44,070 nt of DNA from Candidatus Limnocylindrales bacterium (GCA_025450915.1 JANWLH010000036.1:1-44070), one strand, 5' to 3'; counted from the first letter of the stretch, positions 29,898 through 40,290 are shown. The notes: generated by a model not told the origin, from the sequence alone. Program-made: numbers and translations.

Positions 29898-31445
29898 CTA
29901 GACGGCGCGCAGTCGCCGGGGCGGCCAATCCCAGTCGACCGGCAGCGCGGCGCCGCTCAGGGCGCGTCGCCGGCCGGCCTCGGTTGCCCCGAGGACCAGG
30001 ATTCGATCGAGCTTCGTGGCCCGGCCGGCCTCGTCGCCCCACAGCTTGGTCATCTTGCGGCCGGCCGCCACGTCGTCGAGCGCCACGCCGGCCAGCCGAT
30101 AGCCCGCGGGCAGCGCTGCCTCCGCCCAGACGCGTTCCGCCAGCCCGACCCCACCGTTCAGATGCCGCCCGCGGTCACGCTCCACGTCACCCACGACCAG
30201 GACGACGACCGCGTCATCGGCCAGGACGGCCCGCAGGCCCTCGAGGACCTCGCGCATGAAGACCAGGTAGGCCGTTCGATGGTGGGCGTCGTCGAGGGCC
30301 GCATCGATCGCCGCCGGGTCCTCGCCCAGCAGCCACGCCCGCATCCAGTTGTAGTAGCCGTACTTCACGACCCGCAGGTAGGGCGGCGAGGTGACGACGA
30401 GACGGGCTCGTTCCGGCAGGGCCCGGGCCCGCAGCGCCGACCGGGCGCGGACGCCGGCGTCTCGCGCATCGCCGAGCAGGGCGATCCCGGTCGAGGCGGG
30501 TGGCGGCTGGCGGTACAGGCGGGTCAGCTTGCGGTCGAGGCAGGCGAAGACATCTCGTTCCGGCGAGTGGAAGTCGGTGCGGGCCACGAAGTCGCGGACG
30601 TAGCCCCGGGCCATGCTGAACGTGTTCGGCATCACTTCCGAGAGATAGCTCGCGGACTTGCCGTGGAGGATTCCCGTCAGACCGGCCGCCAGGAACCGAT
30701 CGACCCGGTCGTCGAGCTGGAGGACGGTCCGGACGAAGAGGAGCTGGGCGAACGTCCGAGGATGGAACGAGAGGGCCACCTCGAGCGGGACCGGTTCGAC
30801 GCCTTCGGTCGGGGCCACCCCGGAGCCGGCCGCAGGGACGAGCACGCCGCCCGGTCCCGGCGCGCCGAGGAGGCGGACCGAGAGAGCGAGCCAGGCGGCA
30901 CCCTCGTTGGCCCAGCGCAGCCGGAGCGCCGTGAGGCGGGTTCGGGCCTCGGCCGGCGAGGCGGGCTCGACCTTGGCCGCGGTCAGCAGGAAGGCGAACG
31001 GATTGAGGTCGTTGCCGACGCCGATCCGGCCTTCGGCACAGGCCTGCAAGGCAGTGGTTCCCCGACCGCTGAACGGATCGAGGACGACATCGCCGGGCCG
31101 CGACCAGCGGGCGATGAAGGCATGGGCGAGGGCCGCCGGAAAGCTCGCCAGGTACGAGCACATCGGATGGAAGCTGTGGCCCCACAGCCGCTGCTGGTCC
31201 TTCCACTCCGGCGCGATTGTCAGTCGGGGAAGCTCGGCCGGCAGCTCGAGCGCAAGCTGGGCGGCACTGTGGGTGCTGGGCGGCGGGGCGCTGGCGCGTT
31301 GGGCGCGCGGCACGTTCGGACGGGCCTCCGGGAGCTTCAGTCGCGATTCCGAAGCGACGGAGGCGGAGTGTAGCACGGCGATTCTGGCGCTCCACACGGT
31401 ACTCTTAGGCCGCCGCGTCCTACGGTCGCGCCCATCAACCGTCAC
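29898..31445 (-). CDS. DNA (N4-cytosine/N6-adenine) methyltransferase-like protein
   Basis: VVLDPFSGRGTTALQA (motif I) and VVTSPPYLRVVKYGYYNW (motif IV); start uncertain. Confidence 0.78.
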   Translation of the reverse strand: MTVDGRDRRTRRPKSTVWSARIAVLHSASVASESRLKLPEARPNVPRAQRASAPPPSTHSAAQLALELPAELPRLTIAPEWKDQQRLWGHSFHPMCSYLASFPAALAHAFIARWSRPGDVVLDPFSGRGTTALQACAEGRIGVGNDLNPFAFLLTAAKVEPASPAEARTRLTALRLRWANEGAAWLALSVRLLGAPGPGGVLVPAAGSGVAPTEGVEPVPLEVALSFHPRTFAQLLFVRTVLQLDDRVDRFLAAGLTGILHGKSASYLSEVMPNTFSMARGYVRDFVARTDFHSPERDVFACLDRKLTRLYRQPPPASTGIALLGDARDAGVRARSALRARALPERARLVVTSPPYLRVVKYGYYNWMRAWLLGEDPAAIDAALDDAHHRTAYLVFMREVLEGLRAVLADDAVVVLVVGDVERDRGRHLNGGVGLAERVWAEAALPAGYRLAGVALDDVAAGRKMTKLWGDEAGRATKLDRILVLGATEAGRRRALSGAALPVDWDWPPRRLRAV

Positions 31446-31459
31446 AGTCGGAGCGCGTC

Positions 31460-32038
31460 ATGGACAATCTGCTCAAGGAGATCAGCGGAGCGGTCGAGGG
31501 CCAGGCGGGGCAGGCCGGCGGGCCGAATCTCGGCCAGGCGACCCAGGGCCTCGGCGAGCTTCAGCAGCTGCTCGGCGGCCTGGGCGGCGGCAATGCCGGT
31601 TCGCTGCTCGGCGGGGTGACTGGGACCGTCGGTGCAACGGCCGGCGCAAACTCGCTGGGCAGTCTCGGGTCGATCCTGCCGGCCCTGCTCGGCGTGCTCG
31701 GCGGGCAGGCCGCCAACAACCAGACGGGCCTGCACCAGCTCGTTGGCAACATGGAGGCGAACGGCCTGGGCGGCGTCGCCCAGTCGTGGATCGGGAGCGG
31801 TGCCAGCCAGGCGATCACGCCGGCGCAGGTGGAGCAGGTCCTGAGCTCGAGCCAGCTCTCGCAGATCGCTTCGCAGTCAGGCCTCCCGCCCGACCAGCTC
31901 AAGAGCGGGATCGCCGCGATCCTGCCCCATCTCGTCAGCGGCCTGTCGCCGAACGGGTCGCTGCCCGCGCCGGCCCAGGTCCAGGGCATGATCGGCCAGA
32001 TCCAGGGTGCTCTGGGCGGTCTTACCGGCCAGCGCTGA
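31460..32038 (+). CDS. DUF937 / YidB-like protein
   Basis: SGLPPDQLKSGIAAILPHLVSGLSPNGSLP; Gly/Gln-rich N-terminus. Confidence 0.8.
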   Translation: MDNLLKEISGAVEGQAGQAGGPNLGQATQGLGELQQLLGGLGGGNAGSLLGGVTGTVGATAGANSLGSLGSILPALLGVLGGQAANNQTGLHQLVGNMEANGLGGVAQSWIGSGASQAITPAQVEQVLSSSQLSQIASQSGLPPDQLKSGIAAILPHLVSGLSPNGSLPAPAQVQGMIGQIQGALGGLTGQR

Positions 32039-32141
32039 CCCGCCGGCCCATGGACAGCCGCGGCCGACTCGCCCAAGGGCCGGTCCGGCACTCGGCCGGC
32101 GTTCGACCCGGCAGCACGAATCAGAGGGAGAGGGCTCAACC

Positions 32142-33827
32142 GTGACTCAGTCGTTCCATGACGCGATGGCCCAGGGCTATGCCCTCAATGAGCCGGCGAT
32201 TCCGATCGGATCGCCCATCGACGGTGATGCGGCCCTCGGCGACGTGCGCGTCCAGGTCTCGCTCGGCGTCCTCAATCGCCATGGGCTGATCGCCGGGGCG
32301 ACCGGCACCGGCAAGACCAAGACGATCCAGCTCCTCGCCGGCGAGCTCTCGAAGGCCGGCGTGCCGGTCTTCGTCACCGATATCAAGGGCGATGTCACGG
32401 GACTCGGCGCGCCAGGTGACGCGACCAATCCGCGGGTCGTCGAGCGCTGCCAGCAGCTCGCCTGGACGTTCGCGCCATCGGCCCATCCAGTCGAGTTCCT
32501 GTCCCTGTCGGGCAAGCTCGGGGCCCAGATCCGGGCGACGACCCATTCGTTCGGGCCGGTCCTGCTGGGCAAGGTCCTCGGCCTCAACGACACCCAGACC
32601 TCGATCCTCTCGATCGTCTTCAAGTACTGCGATGACAACCAGCTGCCGCTGCTCGACCTGGCCGACCTGCGCACCACCCTCAACTACCTGGGGTCTGACG
32701 CTGCCAAGGCTACGCTTGCCGACTACGGCGGGATCGCCCCGGCCTCGCTGGGGGTCATCAACCGGGCCCTGATCACCCTCGAGCAGCAGGGCGCCGACGC
32801 GTTCTTCGGCGAGCCCGAGTTCGACGTCAACGACCTCATCCGGACGACGTCGGACGGCCAGGGGATCATCAGCATCCTCGAGCTGTCCGACGTGATGGAC
32901 AAGCCGGCGCTCTTCGGGACGTTCGTCCTGTGGATGCTTGCCCAGCTCTATCACGCCCTGCCCGAGATCGGCGACCCGGTCAAGCCACGGCTGGCGTTCT
33001 TCTTCGACGAGGCACACCTCCTCTTCGACGACGCCAGCAAGGCCCTCCTCGACGAGATCGAGCAGACCGTCCGGTTGATCCGCTCGAAGGGCGTCGGCGT
33101 CTTCTTCGCCACCCAGACACCGACCGACATCCCGGCCTCGGTCCTGGCCCAGCTCGGCAATCGCTTCCAGCACGCGCTGCGGGCCTTCACGCCCCAGGAC
33201 GCCGACGACATCAAGAAGACGGTACAGACATTCCCGATGACCTCGTTCTTCGATGTCGGCCAGCGCATCCAGCAGCTCGGGACCGGCGAGGCGCTCGTGA
33301 CGGTCCTCTCGCCGAACGGCGTCCCGACGCCGCTCGCGCCGACCCGCGTCGGGCCGCCGGATTCGCTCATGGCGGCCCTCGATCCGGCAACGTTCCAGCA
33401 GCTCGTCGCGACCGGCTCGTTGAGCGCCAAGTATTCCGCGACGGTCGATCGGCAGAGCGCCCACGAGATCATCACCGCCCGGATCCAGGCCGCCCAGCAG
33501 GCGGTGTCGGCTGCTGCGCAGGCGACCGTGCCAGCGGCCGTGGCTGGGGGCACCGGCGTCGAGGTGCCCGGCGCGACTCCTGGCCAGGTCACGATGACCC
33601 AGGCCGAGTACAACCGGCAGGTTCGTGACCAGGAACGGGCCGCGGCCCAGGCGCAGCGCGCCGCCGACCAGGAGCAGCGCGCTGAGCAGCGGGCGAAGGC
33701 CCAGGCGGCGGCTGCCCAGAAGCGCCAGGAGACCCAGATCCTGCGCACGGGCACCAGACTGGTGACCTCGAGTGTCGGCCAGAGCCTGATTCGGGGAGTC
33801 TTTGGAACGCTCTTCGGCAAGCACTGA
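32142..33827 (+). CDS. HerA-like ATPase (DUF853 family)
   Basis: LIAGATGTGKTKTIQLLAGEL, VFVTDIKGDVTGL, AFFFDEAHLLF, ATQTPTDIP; GTG start. Confidence 0.9.
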   Translation: MTQSFHDAMAQGYALNEPAIPIGSPIDGDAALGDVRVQVSLGVLNRHGLIAGATGTGKTKTIQLLAGELSKAGVPVFVTDIKGDVTGLGAPGDATNPRVVERCQQLAWTFAPSAHPVEFLSLSGKLGAQIRATTHSFGPVLLGKVLGLNDTQTSILSIVFKYCDDNQLPLLDLADLRTTLNYLGSDAAKATLADYGGIAPASLGVINRALITLEQQGADAFFGEPEFDVNDLIRTTSDGQGIISILELSDVMDKPALFGTFVLWMLAQLYHALPEIGDPVKPRLAFFFDEAHLLFDDASKALLDEIEQTVRLIRSKGVGVFFATQTPTDIPASVLAQLGNRFQHALRAFTPQDADDIKKTVQTFPMTSFFDVGQRIQQLGTGEALVTVLSPNGVPTPLAPTRVGPPDSLMAALDPATFQQLVATGSLSAKYSATVDRQSAHEIITARIQAAQQAVSAAAQATVPAAVAGGTGVEVPGATPGQVTMTQAEYNRQVRDQERAAAQAQRAADQEQRAEQRAKAQAAAAQKRQETQILRTGTRLVTSSVGQSLIRGVFGTLFGKH

Positions 33828-35019
33828 CGCTGCCTTTCCGACGGGCACGGCCCGCGAGGTCCTCGGCGCAGCCGTCCGCCTCGGTCTGGCCTCGTTTGGC
33901 GGCCCGGTGGCCCACCTCGGCTACTTCCGGCGCGAGTATGTCGAGCGTCGCCGGTGGCTGGACCAGTCCGAGTTTGCCGACCTCGTCGCCCTCTGCCAGC
34001 TCCTGCCCGGCCCCTCGAGCAGCGAGCTCGGGATCGCCATCGGCACGCTCCGGGCCGGTTACCTCGGCGGGCTCGCTGCGTGGCTCGGATTCACGCTGCC
34101 GTCGGCCTTTGCCCTGACCGCGTTCGCCCTGTTGAGCACGAACGTCGACCTGGCCACGGCCGGCTGGGTGGAAGGGTTGAAGCTCGCCGCCGTGGCAATC
34201 GTCGCGCAGGCCGTCTTCGTCATGGCCCGGACGATCATCGTCGACATTCGGGGGTTGACCCTGGCCGTCGCCGCCGTGGTCGTGATGCTGCTGGCTCCGA
34301 CATCCCTGCTCCAGGTGGTCGTGATCCTCGGCGCGGGAGCGATCGGCTGGCGGCTGTTCGCGACGCACGCGGCCGGGCGCGAGGCCATCCCCCGGTTTCA
34401 TTCCCGGCAAGCGGTCGGCCGGCTCTGCCTGGTTGTGTTCGTGGGACTCCTGATCGGGTTGCCGATCGGTCGGACCATCGTGGCCGACCAGGCGCTGGCG
34501 GTCTTCGACGCGCTCTATCGATCCGGGTCACTGGTCTTCGGCGGTGGCCATGTCGTCCTGCCGCTGCTCCATGCCGCCACCGTGACCCCGGGCTGGATCG
34601 CGGATGACCGGTTCCTGGCGGGCTACGGTGCTGCCCAAGCCGTTCCGGGGCCGTTGTTCACGTTTGCGGCGTTCCTGGGCGCGTCGTTCGAGCAGGCACC
34701 GAATGGGGCGGCGGGCGCAATGCTGGCGCTCGTCGCGATCTTCCTGCCGGCGTTCCTGCTGGTCTGGGGCGTGCTCCCGTTCTGGGACCGCCTGCGGCAA
34801 TCCGGAGCATTTGCGGCCGCCCTGCGGGCCGCCAACGCCGCGGTGGTCGGGATCCTCCTGGCCGCCCTGATCAGCCCGATCGGTACCAGCGCGCTGCACA
34901 GCCCGATCGAGGCGGCGATCGCGCTTCTCGGCCTGCTGGCACTCGTGTTCGGCCGGGTTCCGCCGATCCTCGTCGTCGGCGTTGCCGCGTTGGCCGGCCA
35001 GCTGCTGAACCTGACCTGA
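33802..35019 (+). CDS. chrA: Chromate transporter, two-domain ChrA
   Basis: LASFGGPVAHLGYFRREYVERRRWLD, LLPGPSSSELGIAIG, second-half FGGGHVVLPLL; TTG start overlaps the HerA-like gene. Confidence 0.88.
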   Translation: MERSSASTDAAFPTGTAREVLGAAVRLGLASFGGPVAHLGYFRREYVERRRWLDQSEFADLVALCQLLPGPSSSELGIAIGTLRAGYLGGLAAWLGFTLPSAFALTAFALLSTNVDLATAGWVEGLKLAAVAIVAQAVFVMARTIIVDIRGLTLAVAAVVVMLLAPTSLLQVVVILGAGAIGWRLFATHAAGREAIPRFHSRQAVGRLCLVVFVGLLIGLPIGRTIVADQALAVFDALYRSGSLVFGGGHVVLPLLHAATVTPGWIADDRFLAGYGAAQAVPGPLFTFAAFLGASFEQAPNGAAGAMLALVAIFLPAFLLVWGVLPFWDRLRQSGAFAAALRAANAAVVGILLAALISPIGTSALHSPIEAAIALLGLLALVFGRVPPILVVGVAALAGQLLNLT

Positions 35020-35067
35020 GGGTGGTTGACCGGGTGCGGCCCGGGCTGCTTAGACTTGGCGCGGCCC

Positions 35068-35143
35068 GTCCCCGTAGCTCAGTGGACAGAGCAACCGCCT
35101 TCTAAGCGGTAGGTCGAAGGTTCGAACCCTTCCGGGGACGCCA
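35068..35143 (+). tRNA. tRNA-Arg (TCT)
   Basis: Cloverleaf by eye; anticodon stem accgc/gcggt, loop CTTCTAA, encoded CCA. Confidence 0.94.
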
Positions 35144-35482
35144 TCGTTCCAGTCAGCCTCCCGATGGACTCCGCCCGGTGCGATTCCTGTTCACGAGCAT
35201 CGGTGATGCGTGTTCGAGGTTGCGTCGTCGCGGCGCCAGCTCGGGTCCGTGCACGATCTGGTCGTCATGAGTTGTCGGCCGCCGCGGGGAGCCGGGCGTC
35301 GACCGTGGACGCAAACGGGCTCCGCTGAGATACTTCCGGAACGATCCATCGACAAGGCAAGCGCGTGCGGTCTTTGTAACGGTCGCCCCGGCCGCGCGCG
35401 GCCAATGGCGAGACCGGTCTGTCGGGATTAGTCGGCCAGCGCGTGTCCGAACGCGAGGCACGCCGGCCCAGGAGGTGCCCAG

Positions 35483-36664
35483 ATGGCATTTGTTGCAGCA
35501 CATCGCCGATTGCGTGCGGCGGCGCTCTTAACAGGCGTCGCCGTCGCCGCGCTCTCGCTCGCGGCCCCAGTCGCCGCCGCGGGTCCCGCAGGACTCTACG
35601 TCTCCAAGCACCACGGCAGCGATACGAATCCCTGCACGCATAGCCAGCCCTGCCTCACGATCAGCCATGCCGTCAGCGTTGCGCCGGCTGGGGCGACGAT
35701 CCTTGTCGGCAAGGGCACTTACCACGAGCAGGTCTCGATCACCAAGGACGTGACCCTCAAGGGCAAGCACGCAGTGATCGACGCGACCGGGCAGACCGGT
35801 GGCATCGAGCCCCTCGCGAGCATGGGCATCGTGGGCTACGGCCTGCTGGTGTTCGGTCCGGGCGCCAGCGGGACAACGATCGAGGGCCTCACCGTCGAAC
35901 ACGCCCTGGGCGAGGGCATCCTCGTGGCTGGGACCTCGAAGGTCTCGATCGAGGACAACACCGTCCGGCTCAATGACCAGGGCCTGAACACGACGGCAAC
36001 CTTCGAATGCCAGGCCCAGGGCGCTGTCCCGGGCGATTGTGGTGAAGGCCTCCACTTCATTGGGGTGACCTGGTCGCGGATCTTGGACAACGTCGTCGAG
36101 AACAACGTTGGCGGCATCCTGATCACCGACGAGATCGGCCCGAGCGCCCATAACGTGATCGCCCACAACATTGCTCGCAACAACAAGGAGGACTGCGGGA
36201 TCACCCTGCCGTCCCACAACGCGATGGCCGTGTCGGACCCGACGAAGGCCGGCGTCTACGACAACCTCGTCATCGACAACGTCTCGGAGGGCAACGGCGG
36301 CGCCGGCGTCGGCATGTTCGCGCCGTTCCCGGGAACCGCCTCGTACGACAACTGGGTGATCGACAACACCCTTCGTAACAACGGCGAGGCGGGTGTCGGC
36401 ATCCACGCCCATGCCCCGGGGCAGAACGTGTCGGGCAACGTGATCGTCGACAACAGGATCTCGGGCAACGGGGTCGATCCGGATTCGGGCAGCGGCCATC
36501 CCACCGGGATTGCCCTCTTCAGCGCCGCGGTGCCGGTGACGGTGGTGGTCGCCGACAACCACATCGCCAACGAGTACTGGGGCGTCTTCCGGAATGGGCC
36601 GCTCACGATCATCGGCCTCTCGACCAACCACTACGCGACGTCGGTGACCCACCACGTGAACTGA
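35483..36664 (+). CDS. Secreted right-handed beta-helix repeat protein
   Basis: Signal peptide; GLYVSKHHGSDTNPCTHSQPCLTISHAVSVA; repeated N/G/V/I rungs. Confidence 0.85.
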   Translation: MAFVAAHRRLRAAALLTGVAVAALSLAAPVAAAGPAGLYVSKHHGSDTNPCTHSQPCLTISHAVSVAPAGATILVGKGTYHEQVSITKDVTLKGKHAVIDATGQTGGIEPLASMGIVGYGLLVFGPGASGTTIEGLTVEHALGEGILVAGTSKVSIEDNTVRLNDQGLNTTATFECQAQGAVPGDCGEGLHFIGVTWSRILDNVVENNVGGILITDEIGPSAHNVIAHNIARNNKEDCGITLPSHNAMAVSDPTKAGVYDNLVIDNVSEGNGGAGVGMFAPFPGTASYDNWVIDNTLRNNGEAGVGIHAHAPGQNVSGNVIVDNRISGNGVDPDSGSGHPTGIALFSAAVPVTVVVADNHIANEYWGVFRNGPLTIIGLSTNHYATSVTHHVN

Positions 36665-36675
36665 CCGCAGCGTCA

Positions 36676-36705
36676 GGGCCAGCGGCCTTCGAGGGTCGCT
36701 GGCCC
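36676..36705 (+). terminator. Hairpin terminator
   Basis: gggccagcg...cgctggccc, 9-bp stem, 12-nt loop. Confidence 0.65.
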
Positions 36706-37105
36706 ATCTCTTGTCGGTTCGGACCGATCGATCGTGCTCAGTTCGTGCTCGCCGAGCGGCCCGCCCGCGGCTGAGCTGTCTCGGCGGGAGCCGTAGGGCC
36801 GACGTTGCGCTCAGGATGCCCATGCAGCCGGCGCGGACACGCTCAGGCCACGAGCAACGGTCCAAGCGCAGTGCCTGCGGTGGGCCTTGCAGGAGGCCGG
36901 CGGCGGAGCGCGGGACGCCCGCGCCGAGCATGCGCGCGGCAATCACGGGAGGCCCTGTGGTACTCCCGGTCGGGACGAATGTACGGCTTGGCGGTGAGCA
37001 TGACCCACCCCTACAGTCCACTCAGCAGCAGGCCGCACTCTACCCGTCACAACCGGACGGGCCCGGAACGGCCGAAGACGCACCGACGTGAGGCAAACTC
37101 GACAG

Positions 37106-37300
37106 ATGGCATCCATGGCCGCCACAGACCTGGGACCGATGCTCACAGCGAGCGAAGTTGCCGAGATGCTCCACCTGCACGTGAACACGGTGAAGCGACT
37201 CGGGGACCGCGGCGAGCTTCCTTTCTATCGCGTCTGCAAGCGGGGCGATCGTCGCTTTCGCCTCGATGACGTGATGGCCTTCCTCGCCCGCAACCGCTGA
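37106..37300 (+). CDS. Excisionase/BldC-like MerR-type DNA-binding protein
   Basis: LTASEVAEMLHLHVNTVKRLGDRGELPFYRVCKRGDRRFRLDDVMAFL. Confidence 0.82.
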   Translation: MASMAATDLGPMLTASEVAEMLHLHVNTVKRLGDRGELPFYRVCKRGDRRFRLDDVMAFLARNR

Positions 37301-37304
37301 TTTC

Positions 37305-37320
37305 GGCGGCGCAAGCCGCC
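37305..37320 (+). terminator. Hairpin with GCAA loop after the excisionase-like gene
   Basis: ggcggc-gcaa-gccgcc. Confidence 0.4.
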
Positions 37321-37638
37321 CATCCTCCATACGACCGTCTTCGAGCGTCCGCCCCGCGGCGGGCGCTCGCTGCTGTCCAGCGCGCCTTCGCCGGCCGTCG
37401 CCTCGGGCGACTTGGGACGAATGTCGCCACCGGACGCACTACCTCCAGGTTCGAGTCGATCCAGCTCGTGCGAAGCCCGGTCCGAGCCGAATTCGTGCGT
37501 GGCGGCGGCCCAGGACGGCCCCCAGCCTCCCGATTCGAGGGAGAAGCTTCCATTACCGCGTCCGGTGGCGACAATCGTCCCAACCTGACGATCCAGCCGG
37601 CGGCACGCCGACGCCGGCGCCGCTACGGCCCGGACCCG

Positions 37639-38967
37639 CTAGCGAGCCAGCCCGGCGAGGGTCCGGTCGATGATCCCGAGCGCCTCACCCACCTCGTCGG
37701 GCGTCACGTTGATCGGCGGGATCAGCCGGATCACGTTGTGGTCGCGGCCGCAGGCCAGGACGAGCAGCCCGGCGTCGGCGCAGCCGGCCATCAGGGCGCT
37801 GGCGAGATCACCGTCCGGCTCCCGCGACGCTCGATCCTTCACCAGCTCGATCCCGATCATCAGGCCCGGCCCGCGGATATCGCCGATTCGAGACTCTTCG
37901 GCGGCGATCGCCTGAAGGCCACGGGTCAGCTCCGCCCCGCGGGTCGCGGCGTTCTCGACGAGCCTCTCCGACCTGATCGTGGCCAGGACGGCGAGCGCCG
38001 CCGCACAGGCCACCGGATTGCCGCCGTACGTGCTGCCGTGGGCGCTCTTGCCCCAGCGCTCATGAAGGGCACGGGTGCTCACGATCGCCGACAGCGGCAG
38101 GCCGTTGGCGATCGCCTTGGCCACGCACACCACGTCGGGCACGATGCCGGCGTGCTCGAATGACCACATCCGACCGGTGCGTCCGTAGCCGGTCTGGACC
38201 TCGTCCATGATCAGGACGATCCCGTGCTCGCTGGCGAACGCCCGGAGCGCCTGGAGGAACCGGATCGGGGCCGGGTAATAGCCACCCTCGCCCAGGATCG
38301 GCTCGATGAGGATCGAGCCGATGCCTTCGGCGGGGATCGTCGTCCGCACGAGCTCCTGGAGCGCGGCCAGGCAGGCGCTCGTCGCCCGCTCCTCGTCGCC
38401 CTCGAAGTCGCGGTAGGCGGCCGGGAACGGCAGGAGATGGACGCCCGGCAGGAGGGGCTCATAGCCCGCCCGGTAGTTGATGTTCGAGCTGGTCACCGAC
38501 GCCGAACCGAACGTCCGCCCGTGGAAGCCGCCCCGGAACGCGATGATCCCGGCCCGGCCGGTCGTCCGCCGGGCGAGCTTGAGCGCGGCCTCGATCGCCT
38601 CCGAGCCCGAGTTCAGGAACATGACCGTGTCGAGCGGCTCGGGGAGCGTGGCGGCCAGCTCGGTCGCCAGGCGGACGACCGGCTCGGAGTAGCCGATCGC
38701 GGCGGTCGGGACGATCAGCCGGTCGACCTGCTCATGGATCGCCTTCGTCACGGCCGGATGGCCATGGCCGAGGGCCGAGACCGCGATCCCGTTGGCGAAG
38801 TCGAGATAGGCCTTGCCGTCCGTGTCGTAGAGCCGGTGGCCGATCCCGTGGCTCCAGCTGTGCTCGAAATAGCGGCCCAGGACAGGCGTCAGGTTCGCGG
38901 CGGCGAGCGCCCCGAGGTCGGTGCCGCTCGGGGCGATGATCGGAGTGGCGAGCTCGAGTGGATCCAT
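37639..38967 (-). CDS. Class-III aminotransferase (4-aminobutyrate/acetylornithine type)
   Basis: FANGIAVSALGHGHPAV, NSGSEAIEAALKLAR, DEVQTGYGRTGRMWSFEH, HGSTYGGNPVACAAAL; start at MDPLEL. Confidence 0.92.
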   Translation of the reverse strand: MDPLELATPIIAPSGTDLGALAAANLTPVLGRYFEHSWSHGIGHRLYDTDGKAYLDFANGIAVSALGHGHPAVTKAIHEQVDRLIVPTAAIGYSEPVVRLATELAATLPEPLDTVMFLNSGSEAIEAALKLARRTTGRAGIIAFRGGFHGRTFGSASVTSSNINYRAGYEPLLPGVHLLPFPAAYRDFEGDEERATSACLAALQELVRTTIPAEGIGSILIEPILGEGGYYPAPIRFLQALRAFASEHGIVLIMDEVQTGYGRTGRMWSFEHAGIVPDVVCVAKAIANGLPLSAIVSTRALHERWGKSAHGSTYGGNPVACAAALAVLATIRSERLVENAATRGAELTRGLQAIAAEESRIGDIRGPGLMIGIELVKDRASREPDGDLASALMAGCADAGLLVLACGRDHNVIRLIPPINVTPDEVGEALGIIDRTLAGLAR

Positions 38968-39066
38968 CGGCCGAGGATACCGGCTCCCGGGACTCGTCGT
39001 GGCGATGGCACAATGGCCGCGGTCGAGCACCGCCCCGGTCCAGCACCCTCGTGAGGCGCGCCCTTC

Positions 39067-40290
39067 GTGATCGATTTCCAATTGAGCGACGAGAACCGCC
39101 TCGTCCAGGCCAGCGCCCGGGCGTTCGCCGAAGCCGAGATCCTGCCCAACATCCGCGAGTGGGATAGCAGCGGCGAGGCCCATCCCGAGGTCTTCGCCAG
39201 GATGGGCGAGCTGGGCTTCCTCGGTGCCCCGATCCCGGAGGCATACGGCGGGCTGGGGATGGACTACATCAGCTTCGCCCTGCTGTGCGAGGAGCTCGAG
39301 CGGGCCGACACGGCCTTCCGCGTCGTCCAGAGCGTCCATGTCGGCCTGAACTCGCTGACCCTCCTGCAGTGGGGGACCGAGGCCCAGCGCCGGCAGTACC
39401 TCGTGCCCCAGGCGCGCGGCGAGAAGCTCGCGACGTTCGGCCTGACCGAGCCGGGCGTCGGGACCGACGCGGGTGCCCTCCAGACCACGGCCCGGCGTGA
39501 CGGCGCGATCTATCGCCTGAACGGCCAGAAGATCTGGATCAGCCTCGCCGACCTCGCCGACCACTTCCTCATCTTCGCGACGGTCGACAGGGCGAAGAAG
39601 CACCGCGGCGTGACCGCCTTCATCGTCGAGCGCGGCTTCAAGGGCCTCTCGACCGGCACGCTCCACGGCAAGCTCGGGATCCACGCCGGCAACACGGGCA
39701 TCGTCAACCTCGACGACTGCGAGGTCCCGGCCGAGAACCGGGTCGGCGAGGAGGGCGAGGGCTTCCTGATCGCGATGAGCGCGATCGACCAGGGCCGCTA
39801 TACCGTCGCGGCCGGGGCAGTCGGCCTCGCCCAGGCCTGCCTCGACGCGAGCCTCAAGTACGCCCACGAGCGCCAGACATTCGGCGACGAGATCGGCCGC
39901 CACCAGCTCGTCAAGCAGATGATCGCCAAGATGGCCGCCGGGACCGAGATCGGCCGGCTCCTCGTCTGGAAGGCAGGCTGGCTGAAGAACCAGGGCCTGC
40001 GCAATACCCGCGAGACGAGCCTCGCGAAGTGGCACGCGACCGAGCACTCCGTCCAGGCGGCCCTCGATGCGATCCAGATCCACGGCGCGAACGGCTATTC
40101 GAACGAGTTCCCGGTCGAGCGCTACCTGCGCAACTCGAAGGCGGCGGTCATCTACGAAGGCACGAGCCAGCTGCACACGCTGATCCAGGCCGACTACGCC
40201 CTCGGCTATCGCGAGGACCGGCCGTTGCGTTGCGAGCCCTGGCCGGCCCAGGGATTCGAGCGCGGGGTGCCCGCGGCAGACCCGGGATGA
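39067..40290 (+). CDS. Acyl-CoA dehydrogenase
   Basis: ATFGLTEPGVGTDAGA, QIHGANGYSNEFPVERYLRNSKAAVIYEGTSQLH. Confidence 0.92.
   Translation: MIDFQLSDENRLVQASARAFAEAEILPNIREWDSSGEAHPEVFARMGELGFLGAPIPEAYGGLGMDYISFALLCEELERADTAFRVVQSVHVGLNSLTLLQWGTEAQRRQYLVPQARGEKLATFGLTEPGVGTDAGALQTTARRDGAIYRLNGQKIWISLADLADHFLIFATVDRAKKHRGVTAFIVERGFKGLSTGTLHGKLGIHAGNTGIVNLDDCEVPAENRVGEEGEGFLIAMSAIDQGRYTVAAGAVGLAQACLDASLKYAHERQTFGDEIGRHQLVKQMIAKMAAGTEIGRLLVWKAGWLKNQGLRNTRETSLAKWHATEHSVQAALDAIQIHGANGYSNEFPVERYLRNSKAAVIYEGTSQLHTLIQADYALGYREDRPLRCEPWPAQGFERGVPAADPG

Noticed and set aside
35068-37640. Genomic island between tRNA-Arg and the excisionase-like gene
   Set aside because: No integrase and no duplicate of the tRNA 3' end was found in this stretch.
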